64,000 nucleotides of DNA, taken from the NCBI GenBank assembly GCA_026874595.1, contig CM049313.1, positions 45,662,659 to 45,726,658 on the forward strand, read 5' to 3'. Of the stretch, positions 10,893 through 23,862 are shown in pieces. The notes under the pieces were generated by a model that saw only the letters and a program-made list of their open reading frames with translations, did not search any database and was not told the origin of the DNA. The translations under genes were made by a program, and so were the position numbers. Source of the stretch: Sipunculus nudus. Its lineage: Eukaryota; Annelida; Sipuncula; Golfingiida; Sipunculidae. Numbering within the stretch: the first letter of the stretch is position 1; each line of letters opens with the position of its first letter.

Positions 10893-13780
10893 TTCCTTGG
10901 TGCAAGATTCAAGATTATTGTTTATTCATGAATCTGAAGTTTGCAACAAGTGTTCTACCTAATTAAGGTTAATGGAAACAGTGAAACAGGAAATGCTTGT
11001 TTTTTTCCTCTTGGACAAATTATCTTTATTTACAGTGTTTTTCTTTATTTTCAAGGGTAAAATTCCTTGTTTTGGGTATTATTATTGGTGTAAGAGGTTT
11101 ACCCCTCGTTTCCCCAAGTACATAATCCATCTCTGATACCTATCAACTGATTCATACCTACGTGTTCTACTGAAATGCTGCTGTATAGAAAAAAAATTCA
11201 ATAGGAAAAATAGTGCTCAGATGATATTGTCACAGCTTTTCCCCTATTATGATAAATAGTTTTAGCATTCATATGAAGATTTCAAAAGATATATGACAAG
11301 GTAGGTAAAATATATGTAGAGCTCTGATAATTAAATATTTGATGCTGTGTTTTACCACACCATTAATTATAATATCAGTGACCTAGCTTATACATAACAC
11401 ATTTTATGAACAGAACAAATATGTTGACATTCACAAATGTTGAATGCCTTATAACAGGAAAGATTTGTTACTTTATAAAAAAAACACATTTTATGAATTT
11501 ACATGTTTAAATATGTTGACCTTCACAAATATTGAAGTCATGATTAGAGGAGAGATCAATAACCACATACATAACACATTTCATTAATAGTTTAATTTGT
11601 TGGCCTTTTAATTTATCCAGGTTATGATAATGTACCAGTTGATTAACCACATTAATAACACATTTTATAAAAGTGCTTTAATATTTTGGCCTCGACAGAT
11701 AACTTTAGTCCTGATTCAGAATGTAGAAAATTTCAATGGTTTCAAATTAGCTAGACACCACTACTTAATATATCTAAAAGAGTACATAAACATTATCTTG
11801 AAAGATTTCAATTTTTCCTTTCATTAGTTTTTTATTTAAGTCATTAAGAACATTTGTGCTTTTAACAGTCTCGTTTCTTCATGCATTATAACAATTTTCA
11901 AGTCTTCATCATTATCAAGAAGATGATTTTGTATTCTTCACACATATATACTTCGAGACTAAGCAATACACTGCATCAGTTTTATTTATATATGGTATGT
12001 TGAGTTTTTTAGTTAAGATACCCATTAGCAACAAAAACACTTATATATAAATATGTAATAATTTAACTAACAAACTAATAGGTCATAACTAAAAGGCAGA
12101 TATTTTATTCCAGAGGTAGTTTGTTTAAAATTAAGTTTACAGTAACATGTAGTGTAAAGATATGTATTTATGCAATGATTCAGTAGAAACACGTCTACAC
12201 CTTTAGATTATCCTGAAGTCAGATAAACAAATACATACAATGCATATATACATTGTCTTATCAATTATTTCTCTATGGTTATAATGGTATATCCCTTTTT
12301 CTTTGCATGTTTCCTGATGATATCCCCCACAAGGCAAGTTTATGTACTGTTAAGGAATTTAACCTTGTTTCTTTTATTGTGTAGGACGACTTGACAGATA
12401 AATGTCAGCAGAGTGCTAAAAAGGGTAGTTTATGTGTTTAACTTTAACGTCTCCATTTGGAAATCTTTAATTTATATACATCCAATGAGTGGCATCACTG
12501 ACAGGCCTACAATTTATTCAAGCTGATTGGATTTCATAATTGAATAGCCTATATCCCACCAACACAGAAAACCATCCTTTTTGGATGATACAAAGCCTCA
12601 CCATATCAACAAGCTTTGGAAATTATGGATTTTCATGTGGTGTTGTGGATTGCAAAATGGCATAATTCCTCTGTTAATTATGAGTCTTTATGTTTTCTGT
12701 GTTATGTTTGTTGCCTCATACAAATTACACAATGCAGCAAAGTCTTCTTACACTCTGGCTGCCTTTAGGTTTTGAGATTAGAAAGTGACAATTAATTGTC
12801 TCAGCCAAGAATTAGCTACATACCATTTATATTTCACGTTATTTGATATATCTCAAGCTAAGCTCCTGGATATTAATAATCATTAGAATTCTTGTGTCTA
12901 GAAATATGTACAGTTCTCAAGTCTTTATATTAAATACCTCCCAGTCTTGTGAATAAGAGTTTTATCTTGTGTCTACAGATACCTAATTATCGTACCACTT
13001 TTCTTAACAGTGGGCAGCTGTGTATAAGGCTACAATAAATCAAAGATAAGCATTTAAACTGTTATTTATTGAATGTGATTTATTTTCTGTAAATGGCCAA
13101 TTTTTCATTTATTCATCCTTTTCATAATAAAAAAAAGATATTCAAGTGTGAAAATTATTTAATCATAATGGCATTGATGGCAAGGTTATTAATATATGAT
13201 ATTTTAAATATCTTATTATAGCATGAATAGGTTATCTTTATTTTTGGCAGATGCACATTGAACAATTAAACTTGTCATTATATAAACCTTGGAATGGGAT
13301 GATCAGTCATATTTTTTGTAGTTTTTTAGATTTGAAGTCTTTAGCACAGCTCAAGGTATCAGTCTGTTACACAGCAATTAATATATTGAACAGAAATATT
13401 TTCTTAATCATAACATAAAACCAATTATAAATGTATGTGATAGAGTTTTACAAACTGCAGTGTGAGAAGTAAAGCTTAGAAGCACACTAGAGGGCCCACA
13501 ATGTAAGAAAATAACTATTGCCTAGAATGAATTTTTTCACCAATAAAATGAAGTGGACATATGTTAGAGGTTATGTTCAGTTTCTGTCAAGGACACAGTG
13601 ACAGTGAAAGTAAGGTTAAGTTAGTGTTTGAAAGAGGGACTTTAAGGGAAACTGAATCAAATCTAAAGCTGGCATGCAAGGCGCGTGCATGGCTTCTTGG
13701 AAATTGGCATTATTCTGTCTCCCCACCCATGGGATGAGACATATAGTGTTTGGTATGTCTTTGTTGGCGTCCATAGTCAT
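10893..13780. other. AT-rich DNA, no feature recognised
   Basis: Very AT-rich, with several short near-repeats (ACACATTTTATGAA-like phrases at 11,397, 11,486, 11,655 and CACATTTCATTAA at 11,575, a loosely periodic series). Open frames at 10,656-10,931, 11,624-11,827 and 12,581-12,775 have no recognisable family. No gene is called. Confidence 0.5.
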
Positions 13781-14816
13781 CATCTGTGTCCTTTCTTGTG
13801 AATGTGATATCTTTTGAACCACTTTTTTTATGAAATTGAAAATTGAATAGTTTCTACCAACATCTTGGACAAAAATTGCTGACCATTACCTTCACATTCA
13901 AGCTTTATGGTCAAATAAGCTGAAATAGTATTTTTTGTGAACCCCATAACTTTATGAGTAACACATATTTTTACTAATATAAGATACACAAATTGCCTCA
14001 ACCAAGATCTTGAATGAGTTTGAAAACTGGTGACCTAGATCTGTATCTTTATTGTCAAATCAAGGAATTATTGTGCATTCATTGTTATAGAACTATGATT
14101 TCTTGTGAATGTGATGACTTTTGAAGCTCTGCATATTCTTTCCTCAGATTTGATACTAAAGTTGTGTCAACTCAGATGGAAATCTGGTGACCTTGACCCT
14201 CATCTTGATCTAGATAATATTAAGGAGAGTGCAATGCTTCAAAATCCAGGAGGTCCATAAAAAATCTCCTTGAAAACCTGAAATTAGGTCAATGTGATCT
14301 ATATCCTCAGAGCTAGGGGGCTTGTAAGTACCCCAAGAATAATTAAATATTTGATACAAAAGCTCCATTATCTGATTAACTATATATAATGCATTGATTG
14401 CCATGATTCTTTCAACACATGTTGATCATGTAATGTTTCATAATTTTAAGAAGACTGGTGGCTCCATCTGTAATTTTCTAATTTTTACGCATTTTTTCCT
14501 CTATTTTTGAGACCTTAATTTAGATTAACCATGCAGTTTGTCTCTTAACAGGGCACAAATCTTAACTGTTAGACCTAGAAACTTATAATTGTACATCCAT
14601 GGAGGTCCTGGGCCAGTCTCCTTAGAAACCTGATATTAGGTCATGTTGACCCATATTTTGGGAATTAAGGGCAATTAACATGATTTTTAGCAACCTGAAT
14701 ATCAGATATAGGCACAAATTGTAGCTGCTAGCCCTAAAATATTCCAGTGTAATATCCAGGGAAGTCTTTGGCAATCTTTATGGAAACCTAAAATTAGGTC
14801 ATGGTGACCTATTTTT
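13780..14816. repeat. Old core-repeat DNA of the HLE type (left part of a split host)
   Basis: Two diverged units about 307 bp apart start with TTTCTTGTGAATGTGAT (13,792 and 14,099). Further right (14,220-14,816) the text follows the HLE-2 short core at 36,770-37,850: GAGGTCCAT, AATCTCC, AACCTGAAATTAGGTCA, TTGATACAAAAGCTCC, TGATCATG, ACTGGTGGCTCCATCTGTA, then TTTTTGAGACC. It is interrupted by the complete HLE-2 long element at 14,817 and resumes at 17,189. Confidence 0.6.
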
Positions 14817-17188
14817 AGCTCAGCTGACTATAAGTCATCTGAGCTATAGTCGTGGTCCATTGTCCGTCGTCCGTCCGTCTGTCCGTCCGTCCGTCCGTCA
14901 GTCCGTCCGTAGATGTGGCACGTTTTGAAACCTTAAGACCTAGGAATCCAAAATTTGGCATAATGTTAGATGTCCCCAAGATCTCCTACCAAGCTGAAAA
15001 CTGGGTGTTTGCAACTTCGTTCCTTTGAGAAATTAAGGAAAAACCTCAATTTTTTATTAAAAACCTATTTTCACACTTCAGGACTGCCTAATATCAAAAC
15101 CACTCATCTGTTTTACCTCATATTTACCATAAATATTCCTCTATATAGTTCCTATGTACATGCCAGAAATTATGTCTGTATTATTTAATTTAAAAAAGTT
15201 ATGGGCCCAAACATAATGCATTTTGTAAAAAATCAGAAAAGATATTTGATCACTTAACACAAAAAATGTTAATGCTGTGGACCTTTTTTCCAGTAATATA
15301 ACTTTAATTAATCAAAATTAAATTGTATACCCTAAATTAGATGAAAATCTTTTAAATTTTTAAAAATATTAATAAAAAATAAAAAATTGGTACCTTAAAT
15401 TTTGCCCAACTTTGACCATGGCACGTTTTTTTCCTGTAAGTACTGTGGATTTAATTTTCACAGCCTGTTTTTGTTAGCATTTCAACTGTTAACACCAAAA
15501 ATTTGAAACCAGTTGATCAAAAACTGTAGATTTTAATCAAGTTTTCAAGCACCATGTAACATATTGTTTACATCAAGCTAGTGTTATGCAGTTTGCAAGA
15601 GCTCAGCTCCCCAGCTTCAGCTCTAAGTTCCTTAAATTCGGCATACAGTTAGATGTCTCCAAAATGCCCTACCATGCCAAGAATTTGGTCACTAGGACAT
15701 TAGAGATATTAATGAAAAACTTCTTTTTCCATTAAAAACCCATTGTTACACTTCAAGACTGCCTAATATCAAAACCACTAATCTGACTTTAATCATAAAT
15801 AATATACATATTTTTCATTCTCTATGCACATGCCAGAATGATGTCAGTATTGTGTAATTGTTTAAAGTTATGGGCCCAAACATAATGCACTTTGTAAAAA
15901 ATCAAGAAATATATTTACTCCCTTAACAAGAGCATTGCTGAAGCTAGAGATTTTTTTGTCAGGGATGTAACATTATTTAATCAAGATTCAATTGAATACC
16001 CAAAATTAGTTCTAATTTTTTCAAATTTTATTTAGTATAAATATAAAATTTGTACCTTAAATTTTGCCCAACTGTGACCATGGCACGTTTGTTTCCCGTG
16101 AGCACTGTTGATATAATTTTCATATCATGCACACATAAGCATTTCAGCTTTTCAGTTTAAAAAAGCTGAAAGAAATTGGCCAAATATTGTAGCTTTTATT
16201 AATGTTTTTTATGAGACCCTGTCAGACTTTGGCTCTCTCCAGCCCCTCTTGAGTCACCTGTATGTTGACCTTGTTGACCTTTCATCAAATTATGCACGCT
16301 TGAGGCGAGGCATACATGGAATCCAGGCAGCTTATGGCCAGCCACAGTTGATCCAGGTGTCCAACCCAACTCATCTAGTAGTTTTAACCAAGAACATAAC
16401 AAAAAACAATAAATTAATAAATTTTTATTGGTTTTTAATAACAAATTAAAGAAAAATAGAAAAGGAATTTGTTAGTTTATAATAACAGGAAATTAACTTG
16501 CAGTTACTGATGATATAAGAATCTTGTATCGATGGGAAGAATGTCACATATTCCAAATAACACCATGCAGTCACCTATGGCATTTTTCAGTTCAATTTTA
16601 ATGATAAAGAAGTAAATCATATTATTCAGTACTAATCATTAGGGATCATATGAAGGAAATTAGACAAAGATGCAGTTGATAATATTAATCTAGATTCCTG
16701 CTGTGTCTAGTGTGAACATTGATGTGAAATTAGTCCAAAATGAATTTTTTAGTTATTTTTTAATATAAATAAAAGCCATAACACCAGATACTTATGATCA
16801 TTATTTAAATGTGTGAATTTGGTATATTCTGGATTCTCAACATCATTGTTTGGTGAAAACTGAATAAATTCCAGACATGGTGCAAATACTTTGTAATTGT
16901 ATTTAAATACGAATATGATTTTGTACTCCATTATAAAATTTCTTGCATAAAGAATGGGAATTCAGGTAAAAATGAAAATATATGAATACTCGTGCAAATA
17001 CTTTCAAAATGTATTCATGAATGCATTCATGAATATATTCTTTAATATTATTTTAATAATCATATCAGTTATATTTCATTTATATATTTATATTTATTAC
17101 CACACAAAACCAGCATGTGCCTCATTTCTAAATAATATTTTTTTATCATATATAACAGCTGAGCGTCGTGACCCATAGGTCCCTTGTT
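14817..17188 (+). mobile_element. HLE-2 long form, copy 1 (Helentron-like), about 2.37 kb
   Basis: The 5' hairpin (14,817-14,845) has arms AGCTCAGCTGACT and AGTCATCTGAGCT. A GTCC/GTCT tract follows at 14,863-14,910. The core has two diverged units about 660 bp apart, each with GACTGCCTAATATCAAAACC (15,081; 15,758) and later TTTTGCCCAACT, GACCATGGCACGTTT (15,414; 16,076). Near the 3' end CAGCTGAGC (17,156-17,164) is the reverse complement of 5' GCTCAGCTG, followed by GACCCATAGGTC, a hairpin, and terminus CCTTGTT. It is highly similar to 55,148-57,753, but about 270 bp present there near 57,390-57,660 is missing here. The flanks of the two copies differ, so this is transposition, not segmental duplication. 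It inserted after T5 into older repeat DNA. It holds the exon-like patch at 16,213-16,392. Confidence 0.85.
16213..16392 (+). other. GC-richer, open, exon-like patch inside HLE-2 long copy 1
   Basis: In an element that is otherwise extremely AT-rich, this stretch of about 180 bp has balanced base composition and mixed codons. The plus frame is open through it and beyond, reading for example SHLYVDLVDLSSNYARLRR and later GIHGIQAAYG. It is preceded by TTTTTTATGAG, which could be a 3' splice site, and contains CCAG|GTGTCC, a possible donor. The copy at 56,547-56,726 differs by one base that changes Q to K. I do not recognise the protein. The opposite strand is also open, so the coding strand is not certain. 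Helitron-like elements are known to capture exons, which is why I flag it; it may equally be an unusual piece of the transposon. Confidence 0.4.
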
Positions 17189-17400
17189 TGAGTCCTGCCA
17201 CCCAAATGTCTTCAGTAATATCCATTGAAACCTGAAATTAGATCATGGTGACCTATATGACTTGCCAAAACCATTTTAAGCACCCAGACAGTCAGACAAG
17301 GTATAAAACTTTACTGTTTGACCTAGAATCTTCCCTCTTTACATCCAGGGATGTCCTTTAAAAATGTGCATGGTCTTTTTTAGCTCGATCAGCTGTCTGC
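17189..17400. repeat. Old core-repeat DNA, right part of the split host
   Basis: After the CCTTGTT terminus of the inserted element, the HLE-2-type core resumes (GAAACCTGAAATTAGATCATGG, in two pieces, then TGACCTATAT, ACCTAGAATCTT, CATCCAGGGATGTCC). Near 17,376 a T6 run is followed by AGCTCGATCAGCTG, a damaged second HLE-2 start, after which the similarity stops. Confidence 0.6.
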
Positions 17401-18137
17401 AAATAAAAAGGCTAGATTCCACTTTTTTGCTCTTCAGCAATTTTCTGGAACCTTCACTTGCCCTGGGCAGGCCATTAACTGTAAATGTTTAGCCCTGATT
17501 TGCTTTCCCTGGGGGTTAAAGGAAATACATGTTTATCTAAATGCAGATGTTGCTGACCCACATTAACCTCTGTGGTGATTAATTTATTTTGCACAAGATG
17601 GATTTTATTATGTTATGTTATGCCTTAATATTACATACAGAGTATAGAAGATTAATTGTCTTATTTATAATATTTAATTTTCTACACTTATCTGCTGAAT
17701 TTAATCAAATTCCCGAGGCACTGACTGTATATTCATTATCCAATTAAGTTCCAGTTCAGAAAATTGAATAAATTGAATGTAATCAAATACATTAATGATT
17801 GAAACCTTAAACCAAAATATATTGGCTTTGTTTAAAATACCAGATTTTTTAGCATCCTGGTCTGATAATGCTGGTGTTTGACCAAAACTAGAGCTTCCTA
17901 GAAATTACTTTAGGACCGAATGAAAACAAAACAGAGGCAGATTAAATAGGCAGTGCTGTCAAAAGGTTTTGGTAACATAATCTGGCCCTCAGCAGGTGAA
18001 TTAATCATGATTTTCAGCAGAAATCTTATACCATGCAGAAAATGCATTGTATACCAATAAGTGTACTTTGTACGCTCACTGGTGATAAAGCTTGCCTGTT
18101 TGATTGCCAATTCTCAATATGTGGCACTTTACATGTA
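17401..18137. other. AT-rich DNA, no feature recognised
   Basis: Unique-looking sequence between repeats. A minus-strand open frame of 66 codons (17,910-18,110) has no recognisable family. Nothing else was seen. Confidence 0.5.
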
Positions 18138-19540
18138 CCGTAAAATCTCCACTTAAAACTGCGGTTTAATCAAGAAATTCAAAATATTGAAATCAGGTTG
18201 ATTTCCTGAAAGCACTGTGCTGTTTTTACTAGAAGGGTTTCCTGAATATCTTCCCGACAGACATCGTTTTTGGGCCGGTGAGTGGGCGATTATATTGCAA
18301 CTTTCGAAGGCCGTTCTTAGCAGCAGTCTCGCATGCATGGGAGCCGTGTGTAAATGTATTATTTACGATTATTTGTTATTTATAAATTAAATATTGCTGA
18401 TTAGTTTTCGTGTGATATATAACTTTTTATAAAATCTTAATACTTGTCACCAAATTATACGTTTACAACAACCCTGCTGTAATACACAGCCGCCCACGTC
18501 GTTGGGCATGATCAAGCAAAATTAAAATAAAAGCCTACTTAAAACCCATTTGCGGCATTATTTAGAAATGATTATTTGTTTAAAACGTAAGATGAACAAA
18601 AAGCTGACATCGTAAAGAGTCACACAATGGCAGATGATCGTTTTAAAATCAAGTTTGAGTGCCGCCATGTGCTGAAACGCCCCGGTATTCTGCTAAAAAT
18701 GTTTTGAACGGCTGTGGGTGGTAAACAGAACAGCCACCTATTTTGTCCCAGCGTGCCTTGCGCGAACACTGCCTTGAGAAAATGGCTCGGCACACGGAAA
18801 CTTTCTTCAGGAAAAAAACTTGCTTACCCCGACTGGCCACTTTAATTTTACCGTAAAATCACTCGTTTTCACGCGTCATGTTTCCTATACGTGCGTATCT
18901 CGACAAGGTAACTTCAGTTACTTTGATATTTAGTTAAGTTGACCAGCGATGTTTTCAAACGCACCAGCAAATTGTGACATGGAGCGATGTCAACGTATGA
19001 TGTGACGATGATAATACCTAAGTAACCGGTATGAAAATGATTTGAATCTTCCGAGTAATTCTAGAAAATGGGATTTTCATCAAAAATTAAGATTTCAAAA
19101 TATTACTTTTAGAATTAAAATATACAGTGACTTGAAATGGATCAGCAGAATATTTTTTCCAAAATATAATGACAAATCAGTAGCAAACAAGAATACGGCA
19201 CGGAATATAAAATCTGTATAAACAGGCATAGGTTTACCGGCCCTTAGGTCTTCCCAAACTTCATGCTTGAGTGACCCTGCAAAAAAGTGTTATGATGTGT
19301 TTAAATAAAATGCCCAAAGAATTTTAAAGTTGACAGGAATGGCCGAGTCGCAACCTACGCGTGTTCATTTCTAGATGATAGCTTGATTGTGTCTTTTGTC
19401 AAATCATTCCGTAGCGAATGTTGTTGCGGTTTTAAAGGGGGTTCTTAGTATTTGAGCCCCTCGCGGTGTCTCGCCTGGAATCCGGCGAAGTCTGGGTGCG
19501 GTTTTAATCGGAAGTGCGGTTTTAAGTGGAGATTTTATGG
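18138..19540. mobile_element. TIR DNA transposon, non-autonomous, about 1.4 kb
   Basis: The left end begins CCGTAAAATCTCCACTTAAA and the right end, on the opposite strand, CCATAAAATCTCCACTTAAA. The match continues for about 25 bases (next AACTGC versus AACCGC). TA flanks both ends (18,136-18,137; 19,541-19,542). The phrase GCGGTTTTAA recurs near the right end (19,428, 19,498, 19,516) with an inverted copy of the type near the left, consistent with subterminal binding sites. The interior is richer in G, C and CpG than the flanks (CGTCGTTGGGC, TCGCGGTGTCTCG). No transposase was seen; a minus-strand frame of 63 codons at 18,649-18,840 is not recognisable. TA duplication points to Tc1/mariner/pogo or a similar superfamily. 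Confidence 0.78.
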
Positions 19541-21508
19541 TAACCTATAACTATATTACAACACTTGTCAACACAAATTGCATAACCAATTTTTTTAATA
19601 TGATTCTTTCTTTAAAAGTAAATTTTTGATTCCTTGTTTTAGTCTTCCAAGGAACAACTTGTGTAAGTATTTGAAGGCAGTTTTTTTATTTTCAAACCAC
19701 AGGTGTACTAATTAATTGTGTAACTATGTTGCCATATTTATTGAACAGATGGTTTCAAATGACTGTTCTCATTTGTTTGTGGCACTTAACGCCAGTGGTT
19801 TTTGTCCATGATTTCTCTTTAAGTTTTATAGAAATTAAGAAGATGCTACAGTTTATCGTCTGTTTATAAAAATTGTTTTTGAAGGCTGTAAAAATATCCT
19901 TTTTGTCAACAACTTGTCAGAAAAAGGCTATTCAAATTGTTATTTAGAGGATGCCCTAGTCAGAGATGAGAGGTCTTCTCTTTTGATCTCCTTGACCAAT
20001 GTCATCTTTTTAAAAAATTGGTTAATCCATAAAAGTAATTTATTTGTTACACTTAAGATGTATGGATGCAGATATGAAAATCTATGGAGTATAATGTAAG
20101 TTTAAGGAACTCTGGTGGCTGCCTGCTCTCATCTGATGAATAGAAAAAAGACTGTATGTCAGATGAACAAAGGTTTTCCTGATAGGTAGTCTGAATAAAT
20201 GTGGGCATTAACAAACTTAATATGTGGATTTATTTTATCTGAATACAAGCAAGGTTTGTAATTGGAGAGGTGGTTTATTGTGATTTTCATGCAAGAGAGC
20301 ACAATTTGACATGTTCATTTTCTTGCCATTATAAGCTGATGATCATCTGACTGGATGCTGACAACAACCATTGTTCTGATTTGTCATCTTTCAGACCTCT
20401 TCAGATTTCTCCAATAAGTGCATGTTACATACCTAGGAATATATTGCATACCAGGACTTCAGCAATGGCTTGGTAATTTACAGGCAATCTACAGACTCCT
20501 AATTTCATCCAATAGGACCAATCATAGGATGTGTATGATGCATGTCAAGTAAAATATCTGAAAGTCTGAAAGACTCCTGGATCATTTCTTATATATTATG
20601 AATTTTTTAAATAATTTTGAAAGCTTAGAATGGAATGCCCACTGATTCATATGTGAGGTTTTACTTGTCTGGCATGGTGTATTATGCATTATTTGATTAC
20701 CTTCAACAAGACTTTTTATTATAATTATGTTCTGATTTATATGAATTTGTTTTCTCAGAAAGGGATGTATTTTTATTTTTTTTTTTTGGAAAAACAAAGC
20801 AATTTTTCATGGATAAGTATACAATTTTTTTAAAACTGTTTTAAAGTGTAACAATGATAGGATATGGTTGGAAAAAACGTTTGATGATTGAAAGAAGAAA
20901 GCAGCAGGTGACTGATTTATTTTATCTACTTCCTGTATTTCTTTTCCCTCAGGATTCACTGCCATTCTTGCAGCTCTGAATGGGCACAGCTTCTGCTATC
21001 AGTTCACATTGTCAAACATCAGTAACTGTCATCAGGAATTCTGTATAATTCATCATTTTATAGAATTAGTATAATATACTCGTCAAGAGACTGACTTGTA
21101 GTGGTAGGCTTGGTAAGGGTTTCACACAAACATGTATAATCAACAAACATTTTTGTGTAATGCTGGAAGGTCACAGTTAGAGCAAGATAGTTTACTCTTT
21201 TTAGTCCATTGTACAGTATGAATGGTGGTTCTTGCTTTTTGTTGGCCTCCCTTATGTTTCTGATGAAATTAAAAGATTTTTCCACACCACCTTTTGCATG
21301 TGCAAACTAAATTATATGTAACTGATCGCACTAAAATGCCACATACTTCAAGAGCTGCAAGGATTCCTGCCACTCCAGGAGACGTGTGCAGGCTTTTATG
21401 TTTTATATCTTTATGTTTTATTTATCACACCTGGTGCAAGTTTATTTCCACTTGTGTGAAGAGAGCAAATGGTTTCAAAATGAAATATTAGAAGCTACCA
21501 TAATAATT
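19541..21508. other. AT-rich DNA, no gene seen
   Basis: Unique-looking, with poly-T stretches (for example near 20,769-20,787). Open frames at 19,914-20,099, 20,582-20,797 and 21,058-21,285 are short and unrecognisable. No transposon ends were found. Confidence 0.5.
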
Positions 21509-22421
21509 AGGGCTCAGCTTGAAAGCGGTGCCTTAAGTCAGTCAGTTTTGTCAGTCAGGCCATCCTTCCGCCCATCCCTCACTTTTTCTTCGCGTGTGAT
21601 ATTTAAACAAGAATGTGCTTGATCTTTCTCATGTTCACTGGGATGATTGGTACCTATGAGGAATCCATCTCTGTGGAATTACATGTCTGTTGAAATTCCA
21701 GTATGGCCACCAAAGCACAATCAGTAATTTATTTTTTGTGCAATATCTCAACAAGAACATGCTTGATCTTTCTCATATTGACAGGGATGATTGCATGGTA
21801 CTTATGAGGGCTCTATCCCTACCAAATTACAGGTCTTTTGGAATTCCAATATGGCCACCAGAGCACAATCAGTAATTTTATTTGGTGCGTGATATCTCAA
21901 CAAGAACATGCTTGATACTTCTCATATTGACAGGGATGATTGGTACTTATGAGGACTCTATCCCCACCAAATTACAGGTCTTTTCGAATTCCAATATTGC
22001 CACCAGAGCACAATCGGTGATTTACATTCTTGGGCAATATCTCAACAAAAACATGCTTGATCTTTCATATATTGACAGGGACGATTGGTACTTATGAGGA
22101 CTCTTTATCTAATTCACAGGGATGATTGGTGTGTATGAGGACTCAATCCCTATTGAATTACAGTCCTCTCCAAAATAAAAAATGGCTGCTAGAGTACAAG
22201 GAGTGATTTTGTGTTGCATACATTATTTCAAATATATCATCTTGGTTATGATTTGAACCAGCCAGTAGGATTTTTCTTCCCTAAGGCACTTTGATAAAAA
22301 CATGTTTCTGTTTGTCAAATTTAAAAAAAAATTAACTTTACTTTTTTACCCATATGTAAACTAGTCTAGCACTTCCAGACATGTGTGGCCCCTATGAGGA
22401 CCATTCTCTGACCACATCTAG
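21509..22421 (+). mobile_element. HLE-5, copy 1 (Helitron-like, tandem core)
   Basis: The start AGGGCTCAGCTTGAAAGCGG corresponds to the better preserved AGGACCCGCTTGACAAGCGG of 39,724. A CT-rich tract (CCATCCTTCCGCCCATCC) follows. The core has four units of about 146 bp, each beginning AACAAGAACATGCTTGAT or similar (near 21,607, 21,751, 21,898, 22,044) and containing GGGATGATTGGTAC, TATGAGGACTC and a TATGGCCACCA box. The 3' end GACCACATCTAG (22,410-22,421) followed by T is identical in both copies. No coding sequence; overlapping open frames here are translations of the array. Confidence 0.75.
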
Positions 22422-23689
22422 TTCATAATATTTTTAAGGAGAAATCACTGTATTTCATGCATATTTGATATGCCTTGTAAATGACTGGACAGCTGTGGTA
22501 ATGGCAGCAGGAAGACTGAGTTCCATATCAATAATGAATAAACATGTCAATTATCAGTTAACTATATTTGCTAATTGGAGGTGGGAGGTGGTATATTTAA
22601 TTTTTTCCTCCATAAGAACAACCTTGGAACATCAAAAGGGTTGGCATTAATTGTGTCATATATATATTATTTATGTCTTTGTGAATCAGCCACTGCACTG
22701 GAAAGTTGCCTGCATGGGGCCTATTGCAGATGGCACTTTTTTAGTGGTTAGTGAAAAATAGAAATTACTTAGGAAGCTGCAAGACTATTTTAAACTTCAT
22801 AGTTTATAGACAAATGTGTCGTCTATATATGTTTGACAGAATTATAGTCTTCATGGAGGAGTTATATATGTTATGTTTTTAAGGATAAGAATAGATTGAC
22901 AGCCATGGTATGAGGTAAACATATGGAGTCAGGTTTTATTCAATTATAGATAACTGTCTAATCTGTGTGCACATATAGATTACAGTAGAAAACTACAAAA
23001 AATTACTAGTGCAATATGATCTATATTTAGTTCCCTTCTTGGAAAAGAAGTGCCCTGTTTTAATCAATCTGTCATGTTGATCATCTATCTATAAATAAAT
23101 TTTGTTTCCATATGGTCATCCTGGCATGAGTAAATAATTAATTAGATTCAAACTAAATGTGACCCATTACTAAGGGTACCAATTTTTTGGTCAGAAGGTT
23201 AAGTTAATAAGTTATATTCATTCAAAATTTGGTTTTAATCTTGATTTAAAACAGGCCAAAGGTCACCGTTAATATGACTCATCACTGCAGAGAGGACCAG
23301 ATTGACCTTTTCGGGTTGGATGCATGTTCAAAGGGTACAGGTGAAAGCACAAAGATGTTTTACAGTTTTCTTCATAGAATAAGATGACGTATTCAGTAGT
23401 ACCTGCGTGCTTTTGTATATTTGCTGGGGCACACGGTGGTCCAGATTCAATGGGATTTGCAGATGCAATTTCATCTAATTTACTGCAAGACAGTTATTTT
23501 ACCTCACTTACTGCATGAGCACTTGTTTCACCCACCTGGATACATGAAAGACATGCATCATTTTTGCAAGCAACCATATTATGCAGTGATTGTTGGACAT
23601 ATTTCACAAGTAACTTCAGTTGGATGATCATTCAGTTGAGTTCAAGCTTTACATGTGATACCCATCACCCAAGAAAGATTCCAGTTGAT
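22422..23689. other. AT-rich DNA, no gene seen
   Basis: Unique-looking. Small open frames at 22,465-22,650 and 23,421-23,627 match no family I know. A GGCCAAAGGTCACC phrase at 23,254 is of the same hexamer type as in the repeat cores. Confidence 0.5.
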
Positions 23690-23862
23690 TTGGGGTCAAA
23701 GTGACATTTTAAGGTTTATAATATTGGGATCAACAGTTGCATTTTAAGGTTTTATTATTGGGGTCAAAGGCTGTAATTTAAGGTATTTAATATTAGGATT
23801 AAATTCATATTTAATGCTTCTTACTATTGGGGTCAAAGGTCACATTTTAAGGTTCTTCAAAG
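23690..23862. repeat. Five-unit 34-bp tandem repeat
   Basis: Units start at 23,690, 23,724, 23,758, 23,793 and 23,827 (spacing 34, 34, 35, 34). The consensus opens TTGGGGTCAAAGGTCACATT and continues TTAAGGTTTATTA. The last unit keeps GGGGTCAAAGGTCA, two GGTCA hexamers one base apart. Not linked to a transposon end that I can see. Confidence 0.85.

Noticed and set aside
20130-20170. Hammerhead ribozyme (CTGATGA ... GAAA ... GTC)
   Set aside because: The core letters occur, but TCATCTGATGA is itself nearly palindromic and stems II and III cannot be formed; most likely chance. A second CTGATGAG at 43,424 has no matching GAAA core.
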